Source: Oscillospiraceae bacterium
Lineage (GTDB): Bacteria; Bacillota; Clostridia; Oscillospirales; Ruminococcaceae
NCBI GenBank assembly: GCA_019420135.1
Contig: JAHZHS010000059.1
Coordinates: 1 to 12,098, forward strand
Direction of reading: 5' to 3'
Length of the DNA stretch: 12,098 nucleotides
The translations under genes and the position numbers were made by a program. Each line of letters begins with the position of its first letter. Within the stretch, counting starts at the first letter, position 1. Positions 6,541 through 12,098 of the stretch are shown here, piece by piece. Below the pieces are notes generated by a model. It was not told where the DNA came from. It did not search any database and worked only from the letters and a program-made list of their open reading frames with translations.

Positions 6541-6575
6541 AAAAGGCCACCGGCACCGCAGCGCGGCCGATGGCC
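6541..6575 (-). terminator. intrinsic terminator of the 6685-7284 lipoprotein gene
   Basis: Read on the minus strand, GGCCATCGGC (plus 6566-6575) pairs with GCCGGTGGCC (plus 6545-6554), ten pairs including one G-U, and is followed by TTTT (6541-6544). It lies about 110 bp after the lipoprotein stop and before the gshA promoter, so the two transcripts are probably separate. The rest of the 324-bp gene-free stretch 6361-6684 holds the gshA leader, its promoter with A/T tracts, and the hairpins at 6618-6647. Confidence 0.65.
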
Positions 6576-6617
6576 CCCAAACTCTCCGCCGCCCGGAACT
6601 GTTCTTTTCCGTCTGTC

Positions 6618-6647
6618 CCCGGCGGCAAAGCCGGGCTTGTTCCCGGC
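6618..6647. other. two mutually exclusive GC hairpins in a gene-free stretch
   Basis: GCCGGG at 6630-6635 can pair either with CCCGGC at 6618-6623 or with CCCGGC at 6642-6647, giving two alternative six-pair hairpins with six-base loops. They lie just after the lipoprotein stop in its transcript. A plus-strand TATAAT sits about ten bases to the right (near 6661), but no plus gene follows it closely. No clear U run follows on either strand. Confidence 0.3.
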
Positions 6648-6684
6648 CGATGGTTTGTAGTATAATGAACGTGTCATTGTGGTT

Positions 6685-7284
6685 TCAGTCTGTGTCCAGG
6701 CTGTCCGTGTCCCATCCGGTGCACTGCTCGCAGTACCAGGTGCTGCCCTGGTAGGGCTGGGACAGGTCAAAATCCCCCAGCGGCCAGGGTTCCTCCAGGG
6801 CCAGGGCGGCGCCGTCCGGCCCGTGGTACACCACCTGGGCAACACCGAATTCTTCGGTCAGATTGCGCCAGACTGTGTCCAGCATGAACCAGCGCAGCAG
6901 GTCGTCGTCATAAAAGACGTAGTCCTGCTTCTCATCCTGGGGCGTCTCCCCCTGGATCAGGGCTGAATCCTCCTGCCAGGTCACGGTGCACCCGGTCTCG
7001 TCCGTTGCCACGGTGAAGGCAAACTGAATGCCGGTGATCTCCTCCAGTGTACTGCAGAGGTCTGTCAGTGCGATGCCCGTATCCAGTTCCACGGGACGCA
7101 CATCCTCCACATTGCTGCCCGCGGTAAAGTCCATGAGCAGCGTACCGGTGCGGGCCGACTCCCCTGTCTCGGATGTCTGCCCCACCGCAGCTTCCGTCCC
7201 GGGCTGCACCTGGCAGGATGTCAGAAGCAGTGCCCCGGCCATCGCAGCCGCCAGCCCCAGACAGACAAAACCTTTCATTCTCAC
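6685..7284 (-). CDS. putative lipoprotein, possibly GerMN-like
   Basis: A 199-residue protein with a signal peptide (MKGFVCLG, then an Ala/Leu core) and the lipobox LLTSC, so it should be lipid-anchored at C24 on the cell surface. A Ser/Thr/Glu-rich linker (about 28-48) leads to a single globular part. Residues about 118-185 contain FYDDDLLRWFMLDTVWRNL, then GVAQVVYHGPDG and PLGDFDLSQPY, a layout that recalls GerMN domains of sporulation and germination lipoproteins. That resemblance is by eye and weak. The C-terminus carries a CxxC (CEQC at 185-188). Two starts are possible: GTG at 7284, four bases after AGGAG, or ATG at 7278, ten bases after it. It is a single-gene transcript with a terminator at 6541-6575 and a candidate -10 TAATAT near 7326-7331. 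Confidence 0.82.
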   Translation of the reverse strand: MRMKGFVCLGLAAAMAGALLLTSCQVQPGTEAAVGQTSETGESARTGTLLMDFTAGSNVEDVRPVELDTGIALTDLCSTLEEITGIQFAFTVATDETGCTVTWQEDSALIQGETPQDEKQDYVFYDDDLLRWFMLDTVWRNLTEEFGVAQVVYHGPDGAALALEEPWPLGDFDLSQPYQGSTWYCEQCTGWDTDSLDTD

Positions 7285-7382
7285 CGATCTCCTTTGGCCC
7301 GCGCCCTGTCGGGCAGATTAGTTCCATATTACCACGTTGTCCCCCTGCATGCCAGTCCCGGAGGCAAGGTTTTACAATTTTC

Positions 7383-7402
7383 GCCGGACCGTTTTGTCCG
7401 GC
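7383..7402. other. short GC hairpin in the divergent intergenic region
   Basis: GCCGGAC (7383-7389) and GTCCGGC (7396-7402) form a perfect seven-pair stem with loop CGTTTT. No U run follows on either strand, so it is unlikely to be a terminator. It could be a protein-binding site between the divergent lipoprotein gene and the J-protein gene set. Confidence 0.35.
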
Positions 7403-7432
7403 AAGATAGGGTGACATCCCGGACCCGGGATT

Positions 7433-7461
7433 GTTCACGTACTGTTTGGATCCCGTTCACG
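7433..7461 (+). repeat. direct repeat GTTCACG spaced 22 bp, upstream of the candidate promoter
   Basis: GTTCACG occurs at 7433-7439 and again at 7455-7461, 22 bp apart, close to two helical turns. The second copy ends three bases before the candidate -35 hexamer, a position suited to an activator that binds as a dimer on one DNA face. Its TTCAC is also mirrored by GTGAA at 7478-7482. Confidence 0.35.
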
Positions 7462-7463
7462 AA

Positions 7464-7492
7464 TTGACCACAAATTTGTGAAATAATAGCAT
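7464..7492 (+). promoter_or_regulatory. candidate promoter with embedded 12-bp palindrome, for the zinc-ribbon/DUF5685/J-protein genes
   Basis: TTGACC (7464-7469) is a good -35 and is followed after 17 bp by the weaker TAGCAT (7487-7492). The spacer contains the perfect palindrome CACAAATTTGTG (7469-7480), which overlaps the last -35 base. This is the classic position for a repressor operator. The start codon at 7570 is about 78 bp downstream of the -10. Confidence 0.5.
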
Positions 7493-7569
7493 CGTTGAAA
7501 GCGCGGGCCGCCTGCTCCCCACAAGGTCAGCCGCCGCGCCCAAGGATACAGAAAAAGGATGGCGTTATT

Positions 7570-7962
7570 ATGAAAGCTTGGTTCCAGCGCTTTATGTCGG
7601 GGCGCTACGGCAGTGACCAGTTCAGCATGTTCTTGTCTATTTCGGCCCTGGTGCTGCTGGTTCTGGGCATGTTCGTGTCAGGCATTCTCTATTATGTGGG
7701 TCTGGCTGTGCTGATTTACAGCTACTTTCGCATGTTCAGCCGCAACATCCAGAAGCGTTATGCGGAAAACCAATGGTATCTTGCCCGCAGCAGCGCGGTG
7801 CGCGGCTGGTTTGACCGCCTGCGCACCCGGTTTGCCCAGCGCGGCACCTACCGCTATTTCAAATGCCCTCATTGCAAGCAGGCCATCCGCATCCCCAAAG
7901 GCCGCGGCCGTGTTTCCATCACCTGCCCCAAATGCGGAACCCAGTTCATCCGCAAGAGCTGA
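7570..7962 (+). CDS. small membrane protein with C-terminal zinc ribbon
   Basis: A 130-residue protein with an N-terminal amphipathic basic stretch, two closely spaced membrane segments (about 19-37 and 39-55), a basic cytoplasmic linker rich in Arg (about 57-97), and a zinc ribbon made of CPHC (C99, C102) and CPKC (C119, C122). Such ribbons bind zinc and often nucleic acid or protein partners; the function here is unknown. The ATG at 7570 is preferred because it begins the recognisable protein; AAAAGG lies 11-12 bases upstream, a little far. The TTG at 7495 would add 25 Pro/Arg-rich residues without support. It stands first in a three-gene set, with 32 bp to the DUF5685 gene. Similar zinc-ribbon membrane proteins occur in Clostridia, by my recollection. 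Confidence 0.85.
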   Translation: MKAWFQRFMSGRYGSDQFSMFLSISALVLLVLGMFVSGILYYVGLAVLIYSYFRMFSRNIQKRYAENQWYLARSSAVRGWFDRLRTRFAQRGTYRYFKCPHCKQAIRIPKGRGRVSITCPKCGTQFIRKS

Positions 7963-7994
7963 CCGTCTTTCCCGGGCAGAAAGGTTGACGCTGT

Positions 7995-8864
7995 ATGTTC
8001 GGATATGTTACCATTTATCGGAAAGACCTGACAGAACCGGCCCTGGATTGCTACCAGGGCTATTACTGCGGTCTTTGTGAGTCTCTGGGACGCCGCTACG
8101 GTGCCGCCGGGCGGATGACGCTGTCCTATGACATGACGTTTGCCGCCCTCCTCCAGAGTGCCCTCTATGACCCCGATACGGTGCATTCCACCGGCCGCTG
8201 TCTGCCCCATCCCGTCAAGGCGCGGCCCCGGGCCGCCAATTGTCACATTGACTATGCGGCTGACATGAGCATCGCCCTGGCATACTACAACTATCTGGAC
8301 GACTGGCAGGACGAGCACCGCCGGGTCAGTTTGCGCAACGCAAAGCACCTGGAACAGTACCTGCCCGCCATCGAGGCAGCCCACCCGCGGCAGTGCGGGG
8401 CCATCCGCACACAGCTAGATGCCCTGGGCAAGCTGGAATCCTCCGGTTGCGAGGATCTGGATGCCCTGTGCGGCTGTTTCGGCACGCTGCTGGGGGATGT
8501 GCTGCAATACACGGACGACATGTGGGCGCCGGTTCTGCAGCGTCTGGGCCGCGGGCTGGGCGGGTTCATCTATCTGATGGACGCGTACGACGACCTGGAA
8601 AAGGATGCCAGAAACGGCAGCTTCAACGCCCTGGCATCGCTGCATGCAAAGCTGGATGCCGACGAGTTCGAGGCCCGCTGTCACGAGCTGTTCACCCAGC
8701 AGCTGGGCATCTGCGGCGAGAATTTCCAGCTGCTGCCCATCCTGAAGGATTCACCTGAGGGACAGCTTTTATACAATACCATTTACTCCGGCGTGTGGTG
8801 CAAATACACGCTGATCAAAGCACGGCGCGACAAGCGCAGGAAGGCAGAGAATCGACATGCTTGA
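7995..8864 (+). CDS. DUF5685 family protein
   Basis: A 289-residue, mostly alpha-helical protein matching the DUF5685 pattern: MFGYV at the start, YYCGLCESLGRRYG at 23-36, SYDMTFAALL at 44-53, a conserved RCLPHP-type segment (here GRCLPHPV, 67-74), YAADMSIALAYY at 87-98, LDDWQDE at 101-107, and YLMDAYDDLEKDARNG at 193-208. No reaction is known for the family. Two Asp-rich motifs, DDWQD and DAYDDLEKDARNG, recall the paired metal-binding motifs of isoprenoid synthases (see finding). Cysteines 19, 25, 28, 69 and 83 might bind metal. No signal peptide or TM segment is evident. It starts 32 bp after the zinc-ribbon gene, and its stop overlaps the J-protein start by 8 bp, so the two are translationally coupled. 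Confidence 0.88.
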   Translation: MFGYVTIYRKDLTEPALDCYQGYYCGLCESLGRRYGAAGRMTLSYDMTFAALLQSALYDPDTVHSTGRCLPHPVKARPRAANCHIDYAADMSIALAYYNYLDDWQDEHRRVSLRNAKHLEQYLPAIEAAHPRQCGAIRTQLDALGKLESSGCEDLDALCGCFGTLLGDVLQYTDDMWAPVLQRLGRGLGGFIYLMDAYDDLEKDARNGSFNALASLHAKLDADEFEARCHELFTQQLGICGENFQLLPILKDSPEGQLLYNTIYSGVWCKYTLIKARRDKRRKAENRHA

Positions 8865-9630
8865 TCCATACAGCGTACTGGGCATTTCTCAGGGCGCCGA
8901 TGAGGAAACCATCAAGAAGGCGTACCGCCAGAAATGCAAGCAGTATCACCCGGACCTGCACCCCGACGACCCCACCTGTGAGGACAAGTTCAAGGAAGTT
9001 CAGGCCGCATACAGCGAGATCATGCACCAGCGCCAGAACGGCGGCAGTTCCGCTTCCCAGAGCGGCAGCTACGGCGGGTACAGCGGCTACGGTTCCTCCG
9101 GCCAGCGCACCTACCGTCAGTCGGGACAGAGTTCCGGATACGAGGATCCTTTCGGATTCGGGTTCGGCTTTGACCCCTTCGGATTCGGGTTCGGATACAG
9201 CGGCGGCAGCCAGTACACCGGCCAGACCTCCGGCCGTGACACGCCGGAGATGCAGGCCGCCAACAACTATATCCGCAACGGCTATTACCAGGAGGCCCTC
9301 AATGTGCTGGACGGCATCGCCTCCAATGAGCGCGGCGCCCGCTGGCATTACTATGCCGCTCTGGCCTGCGCCGGACTGGGCAACAACATCCGCGCCCAGA
9401 ACGAGGCCCGCACCGCCGTGAGCATGGAGCCCGGCAACTACGAGTATCAGAACCTGTTGGACCGCCTGCAGAATCCCGGCCGCACCTACCGCACCTATCA
9501 GCAGGCTCACACCCAGCCGGGCGGCGGCAATCCTCTGATCCGGTTCTGCCTGACGCTGTGGCTGGCGCAGATGTTCTTCTCCCTGCTCAACTGTTGCTGC
9601 TGCGGCCGCGGCGGGTACTATTACTGCTGA
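8857..9630 (+). CDS. J-domain protein with TPR-like middle and hydrophobic Cys-rich tail
   Basis: A 257-residue DnaJ-type co-chaperone, not a full DnaJ. The J domain covers about 2-58 (DPYSVLGISQGAD at the start, the Hsp70-stimulating HPD at 31-33, then a FKEVQAAYSEI helix). A Gly/Ser/Tyr/Gln-rich linker (60-127) includes the tandem DPFGFGFGF repeat. Residues 130-205 look like a TPR-type helical hairpin array (NNYIRNGYYQEALNVLDGI, then ARWHYYAALACAGLG). A hydrophobic segment at about 227-245 is followed by CCCCGRGGYYYC. It lacks the CxxCxGxG zinc domain and C-terminal domains of DnaJ. It should recruit DnaK to a specific client, perhaps at the membrane (inference). It is the last gene of the three, 8 bp overlapped by the DUF5685 gene and followed by the terminator at 9665. 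Confidence 0.9.
   Translation: MLDPYSVLGISQGADEETIKKAYRQKCKQYHPDLHPDDPTCEDKFKEVQAAYSEIMHQRQNGGSSASQSGSYGGYSGYGSSGQRTYRQSGQSSGYEDPFGFGFGFDPFGFGFGYSGGSQYTGQTSGRDTPEMQAANNYIRNGYYQEALNVLDGIASNERGARWHYYAALACAGLGNNIRAQNEARTAVSMEPGNYEYQNLLDRLQNPGRTYRTYQQAHTQPGGGNPLIRFCLTLWLAQMFFSLLNCCCCGRGGYYYC
9151..9194 (+). repeat. 27-bp tandem repeat coding for DPFGFGFGF in the J-protein linker
   Basis: The 17-bp string TTCGGATTCGGGTTCGG occurs exactly at 9151-9167 and 9178-9194, period 27 bp (nine codons), so the protein reads DPFGFGFGF then DPFGFGFGY. The repeat keeps the frame and resembles the G/F region of DnaJ proteins. Confidence 0.85.
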
Positions 9631-9664
9631 TCCGCTGCCTTTGCAGCCGCACATTTTCCAAAAG

Positions 9665-9710
9665 AAAAGACCGAAGTCCCCGCTGTACGGCGGGATGGCT
9701 TCGGTCTTTT
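9665..9710. terminator. bidirectional intrinsic terminator between the J-protein and YkgJ-type genes
   Basis: A perfect 12-bp stem AAAAGACCGAAG (9665-9676) / CTTCGGTCTTTT (9699-9710) encloses a CCCGC/GCGGG-type inner stem. U runs form on both strands. It lies between the convergent genes ending at 9630 (plus) and 9728 (minus). Confidence 0.9.
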
Positions 9711-9727
9711 GTTTGTTCATGGTGCAA

Positions 9728-10414
9728 TCAGGGCTGGGCGGTTTCCCCCAGGAGCCGGGCCAGAATAGGGTCCAGCCGTGCCAGGTTGGCGGTAAACTGT
9801 GGCTGGAAATCGTCCCGGAAATCGTAGTCGTAATACAGCGCCCGCAGCAGGCAGTCGCGCACCGCTGCCTTCGGATAGTGCTGTGCCGCGTCCAGGCGCT
9901 GCTGCAGAGCAGCACAGCTGCGCGCCCAGAAGGCATCGGTGCCGGCCCGCTCCAGCACACCGGAATCCTCCAGGTAGTCCTGCAGAGTGCGGCCGGGGAC
10001 CTGTACCCCGCACAGAGGCGGCTGGATATAGTATTCGGTGCGGAAGGTTTCCAGATCGATGGCCTGGCCCAGCGGATAGAGGGCACAGGCCAGGGGCCGG
10101 GCCTCATGCACCGCACAGGCGCCGCCATCCAGGAAAGGACAATTCCCGCTGCGGCGGGAGGGCGTCAGCAGCAGCCCTGGCAGGGTACCGGGCGTTTCCC
10201 GGCAGAAGGCCTCCGCCACAGTGCGGGGCGGCAGACGAAGCCGCCGGGCCAGCCGGTAGAGATCCAGACCCGACAGCAGGATATCCCGCCGGGCACGGCA
10301 GCAATCCCCGCACCCGGCGCAGACTGCGGGAAACTCATCCTCCGGGGCAATGCGGGGCAGGGCGTCCAGTTCCGCCGCCTCCGCAAACCGTCCGGGCAGA
10401 ACGGGAGCCCTCAT
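9728..10414 (-). CDS. YkgJ-type cysteine-cluster protein
   Basis: A 228-residue cytoplasmic protein of the YkgJ / zinc- or iron-chelating cysteine cluster family. The N-terminal half has the signature CAGCGDCC (C32, C35, C38, C39), then NCPFLDGGACAVHEARPLAC (C92, C100, C110) and YPLG. These seven cysteines plus H103 would hold a metal or Fe-S cluster; the family's reaction is not established. The C-terminal half is helical with no motif I know. The ATG overlaps the stop of the dehydrogenase gene by four bases (ATGA, 10411-10414), so translation is coupled and both come from one transcript. It ends at the terminator 9665-9710. Confidence 0.87.
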   Translation of the reverse strand: MRAPVLPGRFAEAAELDALPRIAPEDEFPAVCAGCGDCCRARRDILLSGLDLYRLARRLRLPPRTVAEAFCRETPGTLPGLLLTPSRRSGNCPFLDGGACAVHEARPLACALYPLGQAIDLETFRTEYYIQPPLCGVQVPGRTLQDYLEDSGVLERAGTDAFWARSCAALQQRLDAAQHYPKAAVRDCLLRALYYDYDFRDDFQPQFTANLARLDPILARLLGETAQP

Positions 10415-11400
10415 TTCAGGCTGACCTCGTGCCAGGTCTCCTGCCCCGTCTCAAAGCAGTGCAGTGCCTCAAATGCGCCTTCCACCATGCTGGCCACATC
10501 CTCGTCGGTGTAGAAGGCCGTGTGCGGGCTGACGATCACATTGGGGAAGCTGCGCAGCATGGCCAGTTCCCGGTTGGGCAGCACGTCGCCGCTGTGGTTG
10601 TAGTAGTAAAGGCCGTTCTCGTTCTCGATGACATCCAGGCCCGCGGCACCTACCTTGCCGCTCTCCAGGGCGTCGATCAAGGCGTCGGAGTCGATGAGGC
10701 TGCCCCGCGCTGTGTTGATGATGACGACGCCGTCCTTCATCCCGGCAAAGGCCTGGGCGTTGAGCAGATGATGATTCTCCCCCGTGGCGTTGGTGTGCAG
10801 CGTGATGACATCGCTGCGGGCATAGAGTTCCTCGAGAGATACAAACTCGGCCAGTTGGGCGGCCTCGGGGTTCTGATACACGTCATAGGCCAGCAGCTTG
10901 CAGCCGAATCCGGACAGGTGCTTCAGCACCGTGGTGCCGATCCGGCCCGCGCCGATAACGCCCACCGTGCAGCTGGACAGATCCCGGCCCATCTTGCCCT
11001 TGAGGGAGTAGTCCTGCAGCTCGGCCCGCTTGAGGATATGCGCCATGCGGCGGGTACACATCAGCATGAGCATGATGGCATAGTTGGCAACGCCGTTGGG
11101 GGTGTAGCCTACATTGGACACCCGCATGCCGTGTTCCTTGGCACAGACCCGGTCTACATGGTCGTAGCCGATGGAACGGCAGAGCAGGTACCGCACTCCC
11201 AGTGCAGCGAAGCGGTCCACCATCTCGGCCCCCATATCACAGGGCGTCATGCAGACGGCGTCACAGCCTTTGGCCAGTTCCACATTGTCCGCTGTGGGGT
11301 ACTCCGCCGTCCAGGTAAAATCAATGCCGTACTGCTCGCTGAATTGCTTGCAGTAAGCCAGTTCATCAAACGGGCGCAGAGCGTACAAACAGATTTTCAT
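10411..11400 (-). CDS. ldhA: D-lactate dehydrogenase (D-2-hydroxyacid dehydrogenase family)
   Basis: Reduces pyruvate to D-lactate with NADH, or a close D-2-hydroxyacid reaction. The 329 residues match the D-LDH/VanH branch: CRSIGYDHVD at 74-83, GVANYAIMLMLM at 103-114, the Rossmann signature GVIGAGRIG at 147-155 with the NAD-ribose acidic residue D173, the catalytic R232 (INTARGSLID), E261 (DVIENENG) and H293 (SPHTAFYT). The spacing R-29-E-32-H equals that of lactobacillar D-LDH. The start MKICLYALRPFDE at 11400 has AAAGGAG about ten bases upstream; the open frame to 11520 is unsupported. VanH of vancomycin resistance is a relative, but there is no vanA/vanX nearby, so a fermentative role is more likely. 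An inverted repeat lies 37-61 bp ahead of the ATG. The gene overlaps the YkgJ-type gene by four bases. Confidence 0.88.
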   Translation of the reverse strand: MKICLYALRPFDELAYCKQFSEQYGIDFTWTAEYPTADNVELAKGCDAVCMTPCDMGAEMVDRFAALGVRYLLCRSIGYDHVDRVCAKEHGMRVSNVGYTPNGVANYAIMLMLMCTRRMAHILKRAELQDYSLKGKMGRDLSSCTVGVIGAGRIGTTVLKHLSGFGCKLLAYDVYQNPEAAQLAEFVSLEELYARSDVITLHTNATGENHHLLNAQAFAGMKDGVVIINTARGSLIDSDALIDALESGKVGAAGLDVIENENGLYYYNHSGDVLPNRELAMLRSFPNVIVSPHTAFYTDEDVASMVEGAFEALHCFETGQETWHEVSLK

Positions 11401-11436
11401 ACTAGAGATGCTCCTTTTGAAATCATTGGTTTGCTC

Positions 11437-11461
11437 TTGCAAAATGAACGCGCGTTTGCAA
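11437..11461 (-). promoter_or_regulatory. interrupted inverted repeat upstream of the D-lactate dehydrogenase gene
   Basis: Arms TTGCAAA (11437-11443) and TTTGCAA (11455-11461) are perfect inverted copies separated by 11 bp. Within them lies the 10-bp palindrome AACGCGCGTT (11447-11456). This looks like an operator. A matching -10 hexamer is not clear, so I do not place the promoter. The rest of the 126-bp gap to the hydrolase gene holds a weak GCCGG/CCGGC hairpin (11497-11511) without a good U run. Confidence 0.45.
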
Positions 11462-11526
11462 CGGATTGTTTCCGCGTGATCCACAGGTAGTTTTGTGCCG
11501 GTTCCACCGGCTGTTCCCATCGTTTC

Positions 11527-12098
11527 TCAGGCAAGTGTGCGGAAATCAAAGGTTTTGTCCAGCCATTCCCGGCAGAGGGTGAACCACTTGGCATTGTGGG
11601 CATCGGGATGGCGGACCTCCACCGAACAGAGACCCATGCCATGCTCCCCGCTGCCGAACAGATGCATCTCATAGGGGATGTGCTTTTCCTGCAGCTGTCC
11701 GGCCAGCATCAGCGAGTTCTGCACCGGGACGGTATCGTCGGTCACCGTGTGCCACAAAAACACCGGCGGGGTGTCGGGGCGGATCTGCTTTTCCAAGCTG
11801 AACTGTTCCTGCAGGGCCGGATCCCCTCCTGTAATGTTCTGGATGCAGCGTGCATGGCCATACCGTCCCATGGTGATGAGCGGATAGCAGAGGATCATGG
11901 CGTCGGGACGGCCAAGAGGCGTATCCTCTCCCAGTGCCTCCCGAACCGGACCGGCATCCCAAAGCAGTCCGGTACATGCTGCCAGGTGTCCTCCCGCCGA
12001 AAACCCGCACACCGCCACCTGCCCCAGACGGATGCGCAGGGCCTCGGCATTTTTGTGCAGGTATGCCACCGCCCGGGCGGCGTCGATCATCGGCCGCC
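11527..12098 (-). CDS. alpha/beta-hydrolase (BD-FAE / acetylesterase-like), 5' end beyond the window
   Basis: The C-terminal 190 or so codons of a serine hydrolase; the frame stays open to the window edge, so the N-terminus with the oxyanion HGG-type motif is missing. Counted from the Met at 12090, the nucleophile is S31 in GFSAGGHLA, the acid D118 in HTVTDDTVP, and the base H150 in GSGEHGMGL, the full catalytic triad with spacing typical of carbohydrate acetyl-/feruloyl-esterase-like hydrolases. Likely substrates are acyl groups on plant glycans or small esters, as in gut fermenters (inference). No signal peptide can be judged. It lies 126 bp upstream of the D-lactate dehydrogenase on the same strand; the inverted repeat between them suggests separate control. 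Confidence 0.88.
   Translation of the reverse strand, partial: RPMIDAARAVAYLHKNAEALRIRLGQVAVCGFSAGGHLAACTGLLWDAGPVREALGEDTPLGRPDAMILCYPLITMGRYGHARCIQNITGGDPALQEQFSLEKQIRPDTPPVFLWHTVTDDTVPVQNSLMLAGQLQEKHIPYEMHLFGSGEHGMGLCSVEVRHPDAHNAKWFTLCREWLDKTFDFRTLA

Noticed and set aside
7495..7569. An earlier TTG start for the zinc-ribbon membrane protein.
   Set aside because: The added 25 residues are Pro/Arg/Gln-rich, unlike a membrane protein N-terminus, and the start would fall at or before the likely transcription start.
8815..10128. A long minus-strand open frame covering the J-protein gene and the YkgJ-type gene region.
   Set aside because: It reads through the perfect bidirectional terminator at 9665-9710 and is out of frame with the YkgJ-type signature. 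The two real genes explain the region.
10411..11400. Vancomycin-resistance VanH dehydrogenase.
   Set aside because: The similarity reflects the shared D-2-hydroxyacid dehydrogenase family. There is no D-Ala-D-Lac ligase, VanX or two-component system nearby.
1..12098. CRISPR arrays, tRNA or rRNA genes, insertion sequences, phage genes.
   Set aside because: I read both strands for regular repeats, tRNA-like T-arm motifs, transposases and integrases and found none.

Overview
The window is GC-rich, densely coded DNA from what looks like a Gram-positive gut Clostridia (Oscillospiraceae/Ruminococcaceae, around Faecalibacterium, Gemmiger or Subdoligranulum). This placement is inferred from the SD-type ribosome sites, the lipoprotein signal peptides, a D-lactate dehydrogenase, a DUF5685 protein beside a J-domain protein, and general protein character. 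I see no mobile element, CRISPR array, tRNA or rRNA; it reads as ordinary chromosome.

Left part: the 3' end of leuD and a complete leuB run rightward (leucine biosynthesis). They are followed by a series of stem-loops ending in a strong bidirectional terminator (1489-1540). A cytoplasmic type L-asparaginase faces leuB, with its own clear promoter (2595-2623).

Centre (2704-6478, all minus strand): a promoter at 6450-6478 drives a probable four-gene unit. The genes are a plant-type glutamate-cysteine ligase (GCS2 family), a glutathionylspermidine-synthase-like ATP-grasp ligase overlapping it by 20 bp, a DinB/YfiT-type protein and a small lipoprotein, ending at a perfect 15-bp-stem terminator (2665-2700). 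The DinB/YfiT superfamily includes S-transferases that use mycothiol, bacillithiol or glutathione. The set therefore looks like a low-molecular-weight thiol module, with gamma-Glu-Cys formation, a second ligation and thiol use, and without any canonical gshB or gshF. This is the most interesting region. Upstream of it lies a second minus-strand lipoprotein gene (6685-7284) with its own terminator (6541-6575).

Right of centre (7383-9710, plus strand): a divergent regulatory region holds a perfect 12-bp palindrome inside a candidate promoter. It precedes a tight three-gene set: a small two-TM protein with a C-terminal zinc ribbon, a DUF5685 protein with two Asp-rich motifs, and a J-domain protein with a Gly/Phe/Tyr-rich linker, a TPR-like middle and a hydrophobic, Cys-rich tail. 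This looks like a membrane-associated chaperone-type system of unknown role. It ends at a bidirectional terminator.

Right end (minus strand): an alpha/beta-hydrolase (cut by the window edge), then a D-lactate dehydrogenase of the D-LDH/VanH type that overlaps (ATGA) a YkgJ-type cysteine-cluster protein. A 25-bp interrupted inverted repeat lies ahead of the dehydrogenase.
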